Assembly (NCBI RefSeq): GCF_029625295.1
Contig: NZ_CP121112.1
Span: forward strand, 3,472,001 to 3,536,000
Reading direction: 5' to 3'
DNA length: 64,000 nucleotides
From: Flavobacterium gyeonganense
GTDB lineage: Bacteria; Bacteroidota; Bacteroidia; Flavobacteriales; Flavobacteriaceae
Shown here: positions 1 to 8,844 of the stretch, one piece after another
How the letters are laid out: each line of letters opens with the position of its first letter
Numbering within the stretch: position 1 is the first letter of the stretch
Program-made: the position numbers and the translations under genes
The notes under the pieces: model-generated
Database searches by the model: none
What the model was told of the DNA's origin: nothing
What the model saw: the letters and a program-made list of their open reading frames with translations, nothing else

Positions 1-1398
1 TGCAAATCCTTCTTCAGATAAGGAACGGCTATGTGAAAGTCCGGAAGCATAAAATACATTATTTTCTCCAAAACTATTTTGTAAAGCTTTAAGAGGCGTT
101 TGAGAATCTCCTTTGTTGCCGTCAAAAACCCAGGTCCCTAATTGTTCTCTTGGAGCATCTGCTAATGGGCCAATTACGGCTATTTTTTGATTTGGCTTTA
201 AAGGCAAAATCTGATTTTCGTTTTTTAATAAAACACAGCTTTTACTTGCAGCTGTTCTGGCAGTTTGTAAAGCATCTGCATTTAATAAGGAGAATTTTTC
301 ACGGTCTTTAAAATACGGATTATCAAAAACTCCGGCTCTGAATTTTATTCTCAAGATATTGCGTACCATTTCGTCTAATTGCTTTTCAGAAATTTTCTTT
401 TCGGCAATCAGCGTTTTTAAATGATTTGCATACGATAAACTGGTCATTTCCATGTCTAATCCGGCAGATGCAGATTTAAGAGCAGCGTCTTTTTCATCAG
501 CGGCGTAACCATGTGGAATCATTTCAGTAACCGAATTCCAGTCGCTGACCACAAAACCATCGTATTTCCATTCTTCGCGTAAAATTTTCTGGAGTAAAAA
601 ACGGTTTCCTGAAGCCGGAATTCCGTTAAGATCATTAAATGAAGTCATGAAAGTTGCTGCGCCGGATTTTGCTGCTGCTTCAAAAGGTTTTAGATACACA
701 TTTCGAAGTAAAGATTCAGCCATGCTGACCGTGTTGTAGTCTCTTCCTCCTTCTGCGGCACCATAGGCTGCAAAATGTTTGGCACAGGCTAAAATTTGAC
801 CGGGAACAGAAGGATCATTTCCCTGAAATCCTTTGATGTAAGCAGTTCCTAATCTGGATGCCAATAAAGGGTCCTCGCCTGGGGATTCTGCAATTCTTCC
901 CCAACGGGCATCCCTGGCAATATCAACCATTGGGGCGTATGTCCAGTTGATGCATCTTGAATAGGATTCATTAGCTGCAATTTTTGATGTTTTTTCAACC
1001 AATTCCATATCCCACGATGCAGCTAATCCTAAAGGAATGGGGAAAATAGTTTTGTATCCGTGAATGACATCCCTGCCAAACAATAGCGGAATGTGTGTTG
1101 GACTTTCTTCTATTGCAATTTTTTGTATTTGAAGAACGAGATCAGGATCTGTAAGGTTTAAAATGGCTCCAACCAATCCCATTCGGACTTCTTTTTTAAG
1201 TTCCTCAGACAATCCTTTGCTTCGGCTGGAAGTTCCTTTTAGACATGCCTGACCGATTTTTTGTTCCAAAGTCATGCTTTTTACGACCTTATCTATCTTT
1301 TTTTCAACATTTAAATCTGATTTTTGGCTGTAAGATATTGAACTTATTAATAGAGTAAATAATAAACAATAAAGTAATCTTGTGGTTAATGTTTTCAA
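1..1398 (-). CDS. Glycoside hydrolase family 3 beta-glucosidase (BglX-like), C-terminus outside window
   Basis: Secreted beta-glucosidase-type enzyme that would release terminal beta-linked sugars in the periplasm. Only the first ~466 codons are present and the frame runs open off the left edge. The product starts with a hydrophobic signal peptide ending near SYSQ. Family landmarks follow: SMTLEQKIGQ, GRDVIHGYKTIFPIPLG, WTYAPMVDIARDARWGR, CAKHFAAYG, and GFVVSDW with the nucleophile Asp at about residue 286. The GH3 C-terminal sandwich then begins (SCVLLKNENQILPL). No in-frame ATG precedes the signal peptide, so the start is taken as TTG at 1398; the first ATG lies after the signal peptide and would remove it. 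Family assignment is firm, but the exact sugar specificity cannot be read from sequence. Confidence 0.9.
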   Translation of the reverse strand, partial: MKTLTTRLLYCLLFTLLISSISYSQKSDLNVEKKIDKVVKSMTLEQKIGQACLKGTSSRSKGLSEELKKEVRMGLVGAILNLTDPDLVLQIQKIAIEESPTHIPLLFGRDVIHGYKTIFPIPLGLAASWDMELVEKTSKIAANESYSRCINWTYAPMVDIARDARWGRIAESPGEDPLLASRLGTAYIKGFQGNDPSVPGQILACAKHFAAYGAAEGGRDYNTVSMAESLLRNVYLKPFEAAAKSGAATFMTSFNDLNGIPASGNRFLLQKILREEWKYDGFVVSDWNSVTEMIPHGYAADEKDAALKSASAGLDMEMTSLSYANHLKTLIAEKKISEKQLDEMVRNILRIKFRAGVFDNPYFKDREKFSLLNADALQTARTAASKSCVLLKNENQILPLKPNQKIAVIGPLADAPREQLGTWVFDGNKGDSQTPLKALQNSFGENNVFYASGLSHSRSLSEEGFA

Positions 1399-1486
1399 AG
1401 CTAGTAGTTTTAAAAACTTAAATATATAAAAAAAGTCCAAAATGCTGAACATATTGGACTCGTACTTTTCGAAAAGTTATGTGGAA

Positions 1487-1870
1487 TTAAATATCGTCAA
1501 AGTCGATATCTGTAAAGCTTGATCTTTGCCCTTCCGTTTTATCAGAACTATATTCTTTTTTAAAATCTTTTTGATGTCTTTCAGATATTACTTCTTCTCC
1601 TTTGTGGTTCAGGACATAAGAAGTCATTTCATCTAAAATTTCAGCAAATGAGCTAAAATCTTCTTTGTACAGATAAATTTTGTGTTTTTTAAAATGAAAA
1701 GAACCATCCTCTTCAGTAAATTTTTTGCTTTCAGTAATCGTGATATAATAATCGTCAGCTTTTGTAGCTCTCACATCAAAGAAATAAGTTCTTCTTCCTG
1801 CTCGTAATACTTTAGAAAAAATCTCTTCTTTTTCTAACATGTCGTTTTCTCTCATAATACGTTCTATCAT
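1487..1870 (-). CDS. DUF3276 (PUR-alpha-like) nucleic-acid-binding protein
   Basis: Small conserved Bacteroidetes protein of the DUF3276 family, which has the PUR-alpha fold and is presumed to bind single-stranded DNA or RNA in the cytoplasm. The diagnostic core is SKVLRAGRRTYFFDVRATK followed by DDYYITITESKKF and HKIYLYKEDF. The C-terminal tail is acidic and variable. The frame can be extended to a TTG at 1891, but ATG codons at 1870 and 1855 are better starts; 1870 is used here and 1855 is equally possible. It stands alone between the glucosidase and the ABC exporter, both on the same strand. The cellular role is not established. Confidence 0.85.
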   Translation of the reverse strand: MIERIMRENDMLEKEEIFSKVLRAGRRTYFFDVRATKADDYYITITESKKFTEEDGSFHFKKHKIYLYKEDFSSFAEILDEMTSYVLNHKGEEVISERHQKDFKKEYSSDKTEGQRSSFTDIDFDDI

Positions 1871-1922
1871 TTTGGAATTAATAGTACTCAAAAATCATAA
1901 AAAATTATCTATTACGCAACAT

Positions 1923-3701
1923 TTAAAGTAATTCTTTTTCCGAAAGTTGTTTTAAATATAACGCTGAATAATAGCCTTCCTGATTTATTAATTGATTATG
2001 AGAACCTTGTTGTATGATTTGCCCATCTTCTAAAATAATAATTTTGTCAGCGTTTTTTGCAGAAGAAACACGATGACTTACAATTATGGTTGTTTTGTTT
2101 TTGCAGATTTCAAATAAATTGTTCAGAATTGTTTCTTCGGTTTCTGTGTCAACTGCTGAAAGACAGTCGTCAAAAAGCAAAATGGCAGGGTCTTTAATAA
2201 TTGCGCGGGCAATTGAAACACGCTGTTTTTGTCCACCGGAAAGCGTGATACCTCTTTCTCCTAAAATAGTATCGTATTGTTTATTGAAAGCAATAATGTT
2301 ATCGTGTACCACTGCATTTTTTGCAGCCTCAATTACTTGTTCATCTGTTGCATTCTGGTTGCCAAATTTGATATTATTTTTGATAGTATCCGAAAATAGA
2401 AAGGCATCCTGAGGTACAATTCCGATATTGTTTCTTAAGTCATTCAAATTCAAAGTACTGATTTCATTACCGTCAATTGTGATTTTTCCTTCGGTAACAT
2501 CGTACAAACGCGAAATTAAAGATAATATAGTTGATTTTCCGGAACCAGTTTTTCCTAAAATAGCCAGTGTTTCTCCCTTTTTAACGGTGAATGTTACATT
2601 TTTTAAAGCTTCAATATTGGTGTCCTCATAAGTGAAACTAACATTTTCAAAAGCAATTGAACCTTGGATTTCTGATGAGTCAGGATTGGTGTTTTTGATT
2701 TCAGGTTCAATTTTTAAAAATTCATTTAAACGTTTTTGAGAGGCTTCTGCCTCCTGAACCATTGATGAAACCCAGCCTAAAGAAGCAACAGGCCAGGTCA
2801 GCATATTGACGTATAAAATAAATTCGGCAATGGTTCCTATATTTGGAATACTTCCATTGATATACATTATGCCTCCAAAATAGATTACTACCAGATTACT
2901 GATTCCGATAAGGGCAATCATCAAGGGGCCAAACAGCGACTGAACTCTCGCCAGACTTAAACTTTTAATTTTGCTTTCGTCAGACAAGGCGATCATGTTG
3001 CTCTGATGCTGATTTTCCAACGAATAAGCCTTGATAACTCTGATTCCTGAAAATATTTCCTGTGTAAAACTGGAAACTTTTGAAAGATATTGCTGGAAAG
3101 TAGTACTACGTTTATTGATTTCTGAACTAAGTTTAAAAATGCAGTAGGAAAGAATCGGTAAAGGGAGAATAGTGTATAAAGTCAATAAAGGAGACACATT
3201 ATACATATATATAATAACAATGGCAAAACGTATAAATGTATTGATTGTGTACATAACTGCAGGTCCAACATACATACGGACTTTTGAAACGTCTTCGCTA
3301 ATACGGTTCATTAAATCTCCCGTTCGGTTTTGCTTGTAGAAATTCTGAGAAAGTTTTTGATATTGGTTAAAAACCTCATTTTTTAAATCAAATTCGATAT
3401 GACGCGACATTACAATTAAAGTCTGACGCATTAAAAAGGTTAAAAATCCGGCAACAATTGCACTTCCTATGATTAACAGAACATTATGGATTAAATCCTG
3501 TTTGTAATATCCAATAATTATCGAAGATTGCCGATCAGTTTCAGATAATTTCAGGAATTTTTCAATTGTATCAAAAGATTGGCTAACCAGTTTTGGAGTA
3601 AATAAGAAAAATATTTGTGCGATTATAGTGATTAAAATTCCAAAAGAAAAACTGTATTTGTACTTAATGAAATATTTGTTTAAATAGCTTAATTCTTTCA
3701 T
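1923..3701 (-). CDS. ABC exporter, fused permease and ATPase (MsbA/multidrug type)
   Basis: Half-transporter of the ABC exporter class, expected to work as a homodimer in the inner membrane and to export a lipid or drug-like substrate. The N-terminal ~320 residues hold six predicted membrane segments. The nucleotide-binding domain follows, with Walker [10 protein letters not shown] at about residue 381, signature LSGGQKQR near 485, Walker B ILLFDD near 505 and the switch histidine in VSHR. Length (592 aa) is normal for the family. The family has many paralogues, so substrate cannot be assigned. No neighbour points to a particular pathway. Confidence 0.9.
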   Translation of the reverse strand: MKELSYLNKYFIKYKYSFSFGILITIIAQIFFLFTPKLVSQSFDTIEKFLKLSETDRQSSIIIGYYKQDLIHNVLLIIGSAIVAGFLTFLMRQTLIVMSRHIEFDLKNEVFNQYQKLSQNFYKQNRTGDLMNRISEDVSKVRMYVGPAVMYTINTFIRFAIVIIYMYNVSPLLTLYTILPLPILSYCIFKLSSEINKRSTTFQQYLSKVSSFTQEIFSGIRVIKAYSLENQHQSNMIALSDESKIKSLSLARVQSLFGPLMIALIGISNLVVIYFGGIMYINGSIPNIGTIAEFILYVNMLTWPVASLGWVSSMVQEAEASQKRLNEFLKIEPEIKNTNPDSSEIQGSIAFENVSFTYEDTNIEALKNVTFTVKKGETLAILGKTGSGKSTILSLISRLYDVTEGKITIDGNEISTLNLNDLRNNIGIVPQDAFLFSDTIKNNIKFGNQNATDEQVIEAAKNAVVHDNIIAFNKQYDTILGERGITLSGGQKQRVSIARAIIKDPAILLFDDCLSAVDTETEETILNNLFEICKNKTTIIVSHRVSSAKNADKIIILEDGQIIQQGSHNQLINQEGYYSALYLKQLSEKELL

Positions 3702-3847
3702 TTTTTTAAGAAATGTAATGTTGGATTGATTTAAAATTTTGAATTATTATGAATTAAAAGTATAATAAATTGAAATTTAATCAAAACAATTGTATTGTAA
3801 AATTATTAATTTAAAGTTTAAAAATTAGCACATGTGTATTTTTTACG

Positions 3848-3855
3848 TATGTTTG
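3848..3855 (+). promoter_or_regulatory. -7 promoter element upstream of leucine dehydrogenase
   Basis: TATGTTTG matches the Bacteroidetes -7 consensus TAnnTTTG exactly and lies 47 bases before the start codon. No clear -33 TTG box is visible at the usual spacing. Confidence 0.5.
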
Positions 3856-3902
3856 AGTTGTCTTTTTGACGAATTCATAATTTTAACTAAATAACACTAG
3901 CT

Positions 3903-5009
3903 ATGGATGCAACTTTCGCAACTGGAAAGGAACTTCAAAAAATGGATCCTGTTTTTGGTCAGTTATCTTTTAACGATCACGAACAAATTGTATTTTGCAA
4001 TGACAAAGATACAGGTTTAAAAGCAATTATTGGTATTCATAATTCGGTTATGGGACCAGCTTTAGGAGGTACAAGAATGTGGAATTATGCTACTGAATGG
4101 GAAGCTCTAAACGATGTTTTGCGTCTTTCAAGAGGTATGACTTATAAATCTGCAATTACCGGCCTAAATATTGGTGGTGGTAAAGCGGTTATTATTGGTG
4201 ATGCTAAAACCCAGAAAACACCTGAGCTGATGCGTAAGTTTGGTGAGTTCGTACACTCTCTAAGCGGAAGATATATTACTGCGGAAGATGTTGGAATGGA
4301 AACAAAAGACATGGATACTGTTAGGGATGTTACACCTTATGTTACCGGAATCTCTGAAGAAAGAGGGGGCTCAGGAAATCCTTCGCCAGTTACAGCTTAC
4401 GGAGTTTATTTAGGAATGAAAGCAGCTGCTAAAAGTCAGTTTGGTTCTGATGTTTTAGATGGTAAAAAAGTTTTGGTTCAGGGAATCGGACATGTTGGTG
4501 AAACTTTGGTTGAATATTTGACTAAAGAAGGAGCGCAGGTAACGATTACTGATATTAATGAAGAAAAATTATATCAGGTAGCATCAAAATACAATGCTTC
4601 AATTTATACGGGCGAAGATTTATATACTGCGGATGTTGATATCTATGCGCCATGTGCAATGGGAGCAACAATCAATGACGGTACGATAGAAAAAATTAAG
4701 GCAAAAGTAATTGCGGGTGCTGCAAACAACCAGTTGGCAGATGAAAATGTTCACGGAGCAAGATTACAGGAAAGAGGTATTTTATATGCTCCGGATTTCT
4801 TAATCAACGCTGGTGGAATCATCAATGTTTATGCAGAATTGGCGCATTATGGAAAAGCTGAAATCATGAGCAAGACCGAAAACATCTACAATACAACCTT
4901 AGAAATTATCGATTTTGCAGCCAAAAACGGGATCACAACTCATAAAGCGGCTCTTACAATTGCTCAGAACCGTATTGATCAAAGAAAAATCGAGAACGCA
5001 TCTAAGTAA
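3903..5009 (+). CDS. Leucine dehydrogenase (Glu/Leu/Phe/Val dehydrogenase family)
   Basis: NAD-dependent oxidative deamination of branched-chain amino acids to 2-oxo acids in the cytoplasm. Visible landmarks are the two family lysines in MTYKSAITGLNIGGGKAV (K82 and K94, spaced 12 as in characterised leucine dehydrogenases), the GGSGNPSPVTAYG segment, and the dinucleotide-binding loop GIGHVG at 194-199. The short loop and 368-residue length fit the Leu/Val/Phe branch rather than hexameric glutamate dehydrogenases. It has its own promoter element and a strong terminator, so it is probably a single-gene transcript. Choice between leucine and valine as main substrate is by similarity only. Confidence 0.9.
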   Translation: MDATFATGKELQKMDPVFGQLSFNDHEQIVFCNDKDTGLKAIIGIHNSVMGPALGGTRMWNYATEWEALNDVLRLSRGMTYKSAITGLNIGGGKAVIIGDAKTQKTPELMRKFGEFVHSLSGRYITAEDVGMETKDMDTVRDVTPYVTGISEERGGSGNPSPVTAYGVYLGMKAAAKSQFGSDVLDGKKVLVQGIGHVGETLVEYLTKEGAQVTITDINEEKLYQVASKYNASIYTGEDLYTADVDIYAPCAMGATINDGTIEKIKAKVIAGAANNQLADENVHGARLQERGILYAPDFLINAGGIINVYAELAHYGKAEIMSKTENIYNTTLEIIDFAAKNGITTHKAALTIAQNRIDQRKIENASK

Positions 5010-5059
5010 TTAGTGGTTAGTGTTAAGTACTTGAGTTGATATTTAAAGATTTATAATTA

Positions 5060-5104
5060 AAAAAGTCTCAATTTCAGAAAAACTGAAATTGAGACTTTTT
5101 GTTT
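5060..5104 (+). terminator. Rho-independent terminator of leucine dehydrogenase gene
   Basis: A perfect 18-bp inverted repeat (5060-5077 with 5083-5100) closes a 5-base A loop and ends in a T run. The A-rich 5' arm means it could also work on the other strand. Confidence 0.9.
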
Positions 5105-5197
5105 TAGATAACTGGACAGTAAAAAACGGAGCACTCAATACTTTTCTCGAAATAAACGTTTTTTAATATATAATTTTAAAATACGCTTCAAAAGTTA

Positions 5198-5205
5198 TAT
5201 TTTTG
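5198..5205 (+). promoter_or_regulatory. -7 promoter element upstream of nusB
   Basis: TATTTTTG is an exact TAnnTTTG match, 28 bases before the GTG start of nusB. Confidence 0.5.
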
Positions 5206-5233
5206 CAAACTAATTTTTAAAAGTTCTTACAAG

Positions 5234-6178
5234 GTGGTAAATAGAAGACACTTACGCATTAAAGTTATGCAATCCATTTATGCAATGCATCAAAGCGGTT
5301 CTGATAATCTGGAAAAAGAAGAAAAATTTCTTTTTTATAGTATAGATAACATTCAGGATTTATATTTAATAATGCTTTCTTCATTGATTGAAATTTGTAA
5401 AAAAGAATCTGTTTTTTTGCATCTTTCAAGCAAAAAACATCTTGCAACTGCTGCAGAACGTAATCCAAACGAAAAATTTATCAAAAACAAAATTTTTCAG
5501 CTTTTAGCAGAAAGCAATTCTCTTAGCATTGCTTTAGAAAATCGTAAAATCAACAACTGGTCTTTAAACGACGATTATATCATTTTGCTTTTGAATGATA
5601 TTAAAGCCAGCGATTTGTATGCAAAATACATGAGCAACAATGTGAATACGTTTGAAGAAGACAGGCAATTTGTAATTGATTTGTTCGAAAATGTTATTGT
5701 TCCGAATGAAAAACTGTATGAATATCTGGAAGATGATAAATTGACATGGGTTGATGATATTCCGGTGGTAAATACACATATCGTAAAGCAGTTAAAAGCA
5801 ATTAAAACAGAAGATCCGGATGATTTCAGGGTTCCGAAGTTGTACAAAGACGTTGAAGATAAAGATTTTGCGAAAGATTTGTTCAGGCGTACGGTTTTAA
5901 ATGAATCAGTTCTGGCAAAAGAATACGATGATAAAACACCAAACTGGGATAGCGAAAGAATTGCGGAAATCGATACTATTATCCTGAAAATGGCAATTTG
6001 CGAATTTTTAAAATTCCCTTCAATTCCTGTAAAAGTAACTCTTAACGAATATTTAGAAATTGCGAAAGAGTATTCTACACCAAAAAGCAGTATTTTTATC
6101 AACGGAATTTTGGATAACCTTGTAAAAGAACTTACCGCCAATAAAAAGATGGTTAAGGTTGGAAGAGGTTTAATGTAA
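5234..6178 (+). CDS. nusB: Transcription antitermination factor NusB (long Bacteroidetes form)
   Basis: RNA-binding antitermination factor that acts with NusE/S10 on rRNA transcription. The N-terminus NRRHLRIKVMQSIYA is typical of NusB. The conserved C-terminal part contains LFRRTVLNE, DDKTPNWDSERIAEID and the end motif FINGILDNLVKEL. At 314 residues it is about twice the E. coli length because of an internal insertion common in Bacteroidetes. The start is GTG at 5234; no ATG is suitably placed. yajC follows 76 bases downstream on the same strand, so the two may be cotranscribed. Confidence 0.9.
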   Translation: MVNRRHLRIKVMQSIYAMHQSGSDNLEKEEKFLFYSIDNIQDLYLIMLSSLIEICKKESVFLHLSSKKHLATAAERNPNEKFIKNKIFQLLAESNSLSIALENRKINNWSLNDDYIILLLNDIKASDLYAKYMSNNVNTFEEDRQFVIDLFENVIVPNEKLYEYLEDDKLTWVDDIPVVNTHIVKQLKAIKTEDPDDFRVPKLYKDVEDKDFAKDLFRRTVLNESVLAKEYDDKTPNWDSERIAEIDTIILKMAICEFLKFPSIPVKVTLNEYLEIAKEYSTPKSSIFINGILDNLVKELTANKKMVKVGRGLM

Positions 6179-6254
6179 TTTTACATAAATTTCAAAGAAT
6201 CAATAACAAATTCCAAAAAGAATATTTTAAATATAAATCAAAAACAAATTAATT

Positions 6255-6536
6255 ATGGGAGGACAATTAACTCAATTTGCGCCATTTCTTTTAATGTTTG
6301 TGGTAATCTATTTCTTCATGATCAGACCACAACAAAAAAGAGCAAAAAACGAAAAAGAATTTGAAAGCAGCCTGAAAGTAGGTGACAAAATAGTAACTAA
6401 AAGCGGTTTCCACGGTAAAATTGCTGAATTAGCAGAAACTACTGTTGTAATCGAAACAATGTCTGGGAAATTGAAATTAGAGCGTTCTGCAATCTCAATG
6501 GAAATGAGCGCTGCTTTGAATGCTAAAAAGGCTTAA
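6255..6536 (+). CDS. yajC: Preprotein translocase subunit YajC
   Basis: Small inner-membrane accessory subunit of the Sec holotranslocon, associating with SecDF. One N-terminal membrane helix (about residues 6-24) ends in the hallmark FFMIRPQQKR, followed by the cytoplasmic domain with KVGDKIVTKSGFHGKIAE. Length (93 aa) is normal. It sits downstream of nusB and is followed by a strong terminator. Confidence 0.93.
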   Translation: MGGQLTQFAPFLLMFVVIYFFMIRPQQKRAKNEKEFESSLKVGDKIVTKSGFHGKIAELAETTVVIETMSGKLKLERSAISMEMSAALNAKKA

Positions 6537-6561
6537 GTTTTTTAAAATTTCAAAAAATATT

Positions 6562-6608
6562 AAATCCCAAATTCCATTTTTAATTTTGGAATTTGGGATT
6601 TTTTTTGG
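6562..6608 (+). terminator. Rho-independent terminator after yajC
   Basis: A 15-bp inverted repeat (6562-6576 with 6587-6601) is followed by a run of T. It would end the nusB-yajC transcript. Confidence 0.9.
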
Positions 6609-6619
6609 TTTTTCTTTTA

Positions 6620-6800
6620 ATCCAATCTTGTCATTTTGAGGGACGAAGAATCTTCGCAAGTAGCTCCGTAAAGTAATTCGCCTATCTTTTTAGTTTTTTG
6701 TAAAGATGTTTCCTCCTTAGTATGGCAAAAATTTGAAAAGGATTGTTTAAATGCACTGCAGTGCGTATCTACGGCAAATGTTTGCGTTTCTTTGCGAAAA
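6620..6800. repeat. Degenerate Flavobacterium-type intergenic repeat
   Basis: Non-coding stretch between yajC and the YdeI-family gene. It carries phrases such as GACGAAGAATCTTCGCAAGTAG and TTGCGTTTCTTTGCG that I recognise as frequent intergenic filler in Flavobacterium genomes. No frame, hairpin pair or promoter of note was seen in it. The assignment rests on recall of such repeats and was not checked by search. Confidence 0.35.
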
Positions 6801-6875
6801 ACCTCAATGATTCTTTAACGTATAATTCGCTCAGAAAATCATTGAAATTTGAAATTTAAAAAATTGAAATTTAGC

Positions 6876-7463
6876 TTACCTGTATTTATCATTCAATCCC
6901 ACATTACTCAAAATCATCGGAATCACTTTTTCGATTCTTGAAATTTTAGTTTTTTCCTGTTTGGCACTTTCAATATATTCCAAAAACTCATATTGTTTGT
7001 AACGTGTAAATTTTTGAAAAGCTTGTTTTAAAGCTGGATTTAGAACCATTTCTTCCTCTAAAAGCTCAGAAATAATAGTTTCTTTCTTAGAAGGTTGAAT
7101 GATTTTTCCCTGCTTTTCATTTTCAATAGCTTCATAAATATATTCCAAAACTTCTTTTTCGTTTACTTCTTCTTTTGAGGTAAAACGCCATTGACGCATA
7201 GATTTTGTTTTATTTTCCTGAGCATTGATCAATCTCTTTTTCTCATCTTTTAAAAACACACCATTTAAGAACCAAATTGCAAAATAGTTTTTAAAACCTC
7301 CAATGCCAATAACATTCTTCTTGTTATAAACATAAATAGGGCCACCCCATTTTATGGTTTCAGTCAATTCGGTTTTATCAATAATTGATTTAAGAAAAAG
7401 TAATTCTTCTTCCCAATTGTTGACTTTGTCCCAAACGTGTTTTTTGTCAGATGAAGGTTTCAA
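6876..7463 (-). CDS. YdeI/OmdA family protein with N-terminal DUF1801-like domain
   Basis: Cytoplasmic protein of the YdeI family (DUF1801 fold plus OmdA tail), whose biochemical role is not known; the OmdA name comes from bacteriocin-tolerance annotations. Landmarks are TIKWGGPIYVY, GFKNYFAIWFLNG, and the C-terminal helical segment FTRYKQYEFLEYIESAKQ with ARxxRIEK-like KISRIEKVIPMI. An in-frame stop directly precedes the frame, and the only possible start is a TTG at 7463, immediately after the pepT stop codon. The two genes are therefore abutting, and translation is probably coupled. Confidence 0.8.
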   Translation of the reverse strand: MKPSSDKKHVWDKVNNWEEELLFLKSIIDKTELTETIKWGGPIYVYNKKNVIGIGGFKNYFAIWFLNGVFLKDEKKRLINAQENKTKSMRQWRFTSKEEVNEKEVLEYIYEAIENEKQGKIIQPSKKETIISELLEEEMVLNPALKQAFQKFTRYKQYEFLEYIESAKQEKTKISRIEKVIPMILSNVGLNDKYR

Positions 7464-8741
7464 TTAACTTCTTTTTTTAGCGGTTTCTTTTATGTCAAAA
7501 ATCCCCGGAGTAGCTGTTAATTCAGCAATTTTTACAATAACATCAGTTGCCTTTTGAATACTTTCTGCAGGAACATATTCATATTTTCCGTGAAAGTTAT
7601 GACCACCTGCAAAAATATTCGGGCAGGGTAATCCCATAAAGGACAATTGAGATCCGTCTGTACCGCCGCGAATTGGTTTGATGATTGGTTTGATATTCAG
7701 TTCTCGCATTGCTTTCTCTGCAATATCCACAATATGTTTTACCGGAAGCACTTTTTCCTTCATATTGTAATACTGATCTTTAACTTCAGCAATTACAATG
7801 TCTTCTCCATATTGCTTAGCAAATTTTTTGTTGAATTTTTTAGCAATTTTTTGAATTAACTCTTTACGTTTTTCAAATTTCTTTTTATTGTGATCACGAA
7901 TAATCAACTCTAAAACTGTTTCTTCAATGTTTCCTTTTATGTGATGAACATGGAAAAAACCTTCATAACCTTTAGTCTCCTGGGGTGTTTCTCCTTTTGG
8001 AAGTTCATTGATGAAATCATTTGCAATGAGCATCGAATTGATCATTTTTCCTTTCGCGTAACCCGGATGAACACTTTTTCCTTTGAAGGTAATTTTGGCT
8101 CCGGCGGCATTAAAATTTTCATATTCCAATTCACCAATCTGACTTCCATCCATTGTATAAGCCCATTGTGCTCCGAATTTATCTACATCAAAATGATGCG
8201 CTCCACGACCGATTTCTTCATCCGGCGTAAAACCAATTCTGATTTTCCCGTGTTTAATTTCCGGATGCTGAATTAAATATTCCATAGCTGAAACGATTTC
8301 AGTAATTCCGGCTTTATCATCAGCTCCTAGCAGAGTTGTTCCGTCAGTTGTGATGATGGTCTGTCCTTTATATTGTAATAAATCTTTAAAGTAATCTGGA
8401 GATAAAACAATGTTTTTCTCAGTATTCAGAACAATATCTTTTCCGTCATAATTCTCAACGATTTGCGGCTTCACATTCGCTCCGCTAAAATCCGGTGAAG
8501 TATCAAAGTGAGAAACAAAACCAATAGTTGGTACTTCATGCTCAACATTGCTCGGAAGCGTTGCCATAATATACGCTTTGTCGTCAATAGTGACATCTTC
8601 AAGTCCAATTACTTTTAGTTCTTCAACTAATTTATTGGCCAGATTCCATTGTTTCGCTGTGCTCGGTGTTGTTTGTGAATTTGGGTCTGATTCTGTATCA
8701 ATTGTTACATAACTGATAAAACGATCGATGATATGCTGCAT
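7464..8741 (-). CDS. pepT: Peptidase T (tripeptide aminopeptidase, M20 family)
   Basis: Zinc-dependent cytoplasmic exopeptidase that removes the N-terminal residue from tripeptides. The M20 metal ligands and catalytic residues are present: H78 and D80 in HFDTSPD, the bridging Asp in GADDKAG (about 141), catalytic EE in TPDEEIGRG (175-176), D198 in YTMDGS, and the C-terminal His in FAGGHNFHG. The dimerisation domain begins at [12 protein letters not shown]. Length (425 aa) is slightly above the E. coli enzyme. It precedes the YdeI-family gene with zero spacing. Confidence 0.93.
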   Translation of the reverse strand: MQHIIDRFISYVTIDTESDPNSQTTPSTAKQWNLANKLVEELKVIGLEDVTIDDKAYIMATLPSNVEHEVPTIGFVSHFDTSPDFSGANVKPQIVENYDGKDIVLNTEKNIVLSPDYFKDLLQYKGQTIITTDGTTLLGADDKAGITEIVSAMEYLIQHPEIKHGKIRIGFTPDEEIGRGAHHFDVDKFGAQWAYTMDGSQIGELEYENFNAAGAKITFKGKSVHPGYAKGKMINSMLIANDFINELPKGETPQETKGYEGFFHVHHIKGNIEETVLELIIRDHNKKKFEKRKELIQKIAKKFNKKFAKQYGEDIVIAEVKDQYYNMKEKVLPVKHIVDIAEKAMRELNIKPIIKPIRGGTDGSQLSFMGLPCPNIFAGGHNFHGKYEYVPAESIQKATDVIVKIAELTATPGIFDIKETAKKRS

Positions 8742-8844
8742 TTCTTTTTTATTTTTAGCAAATATAGCTATTTTTTATGCGGAATAATTTAGCTTTCTCT
8801 ATCTGTTATAATACAAAAAAAAGATTCTGTTTTGCTCTCTTTTT

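Noticed and set aside
5060..5104. Hairpin after leucine dehydrogenase as a riboswitch or attenuator of nusB
   Set aside because: Simple perfect stem plus T run right after a stop codon, and nusB has its own promoter element downstream of it.
5575..6141. 188-codon open frame opposite nusB
   Set aside because: Serine/leucine-rich shadow of the real gene on the plus strand; no family likeness, no start context.
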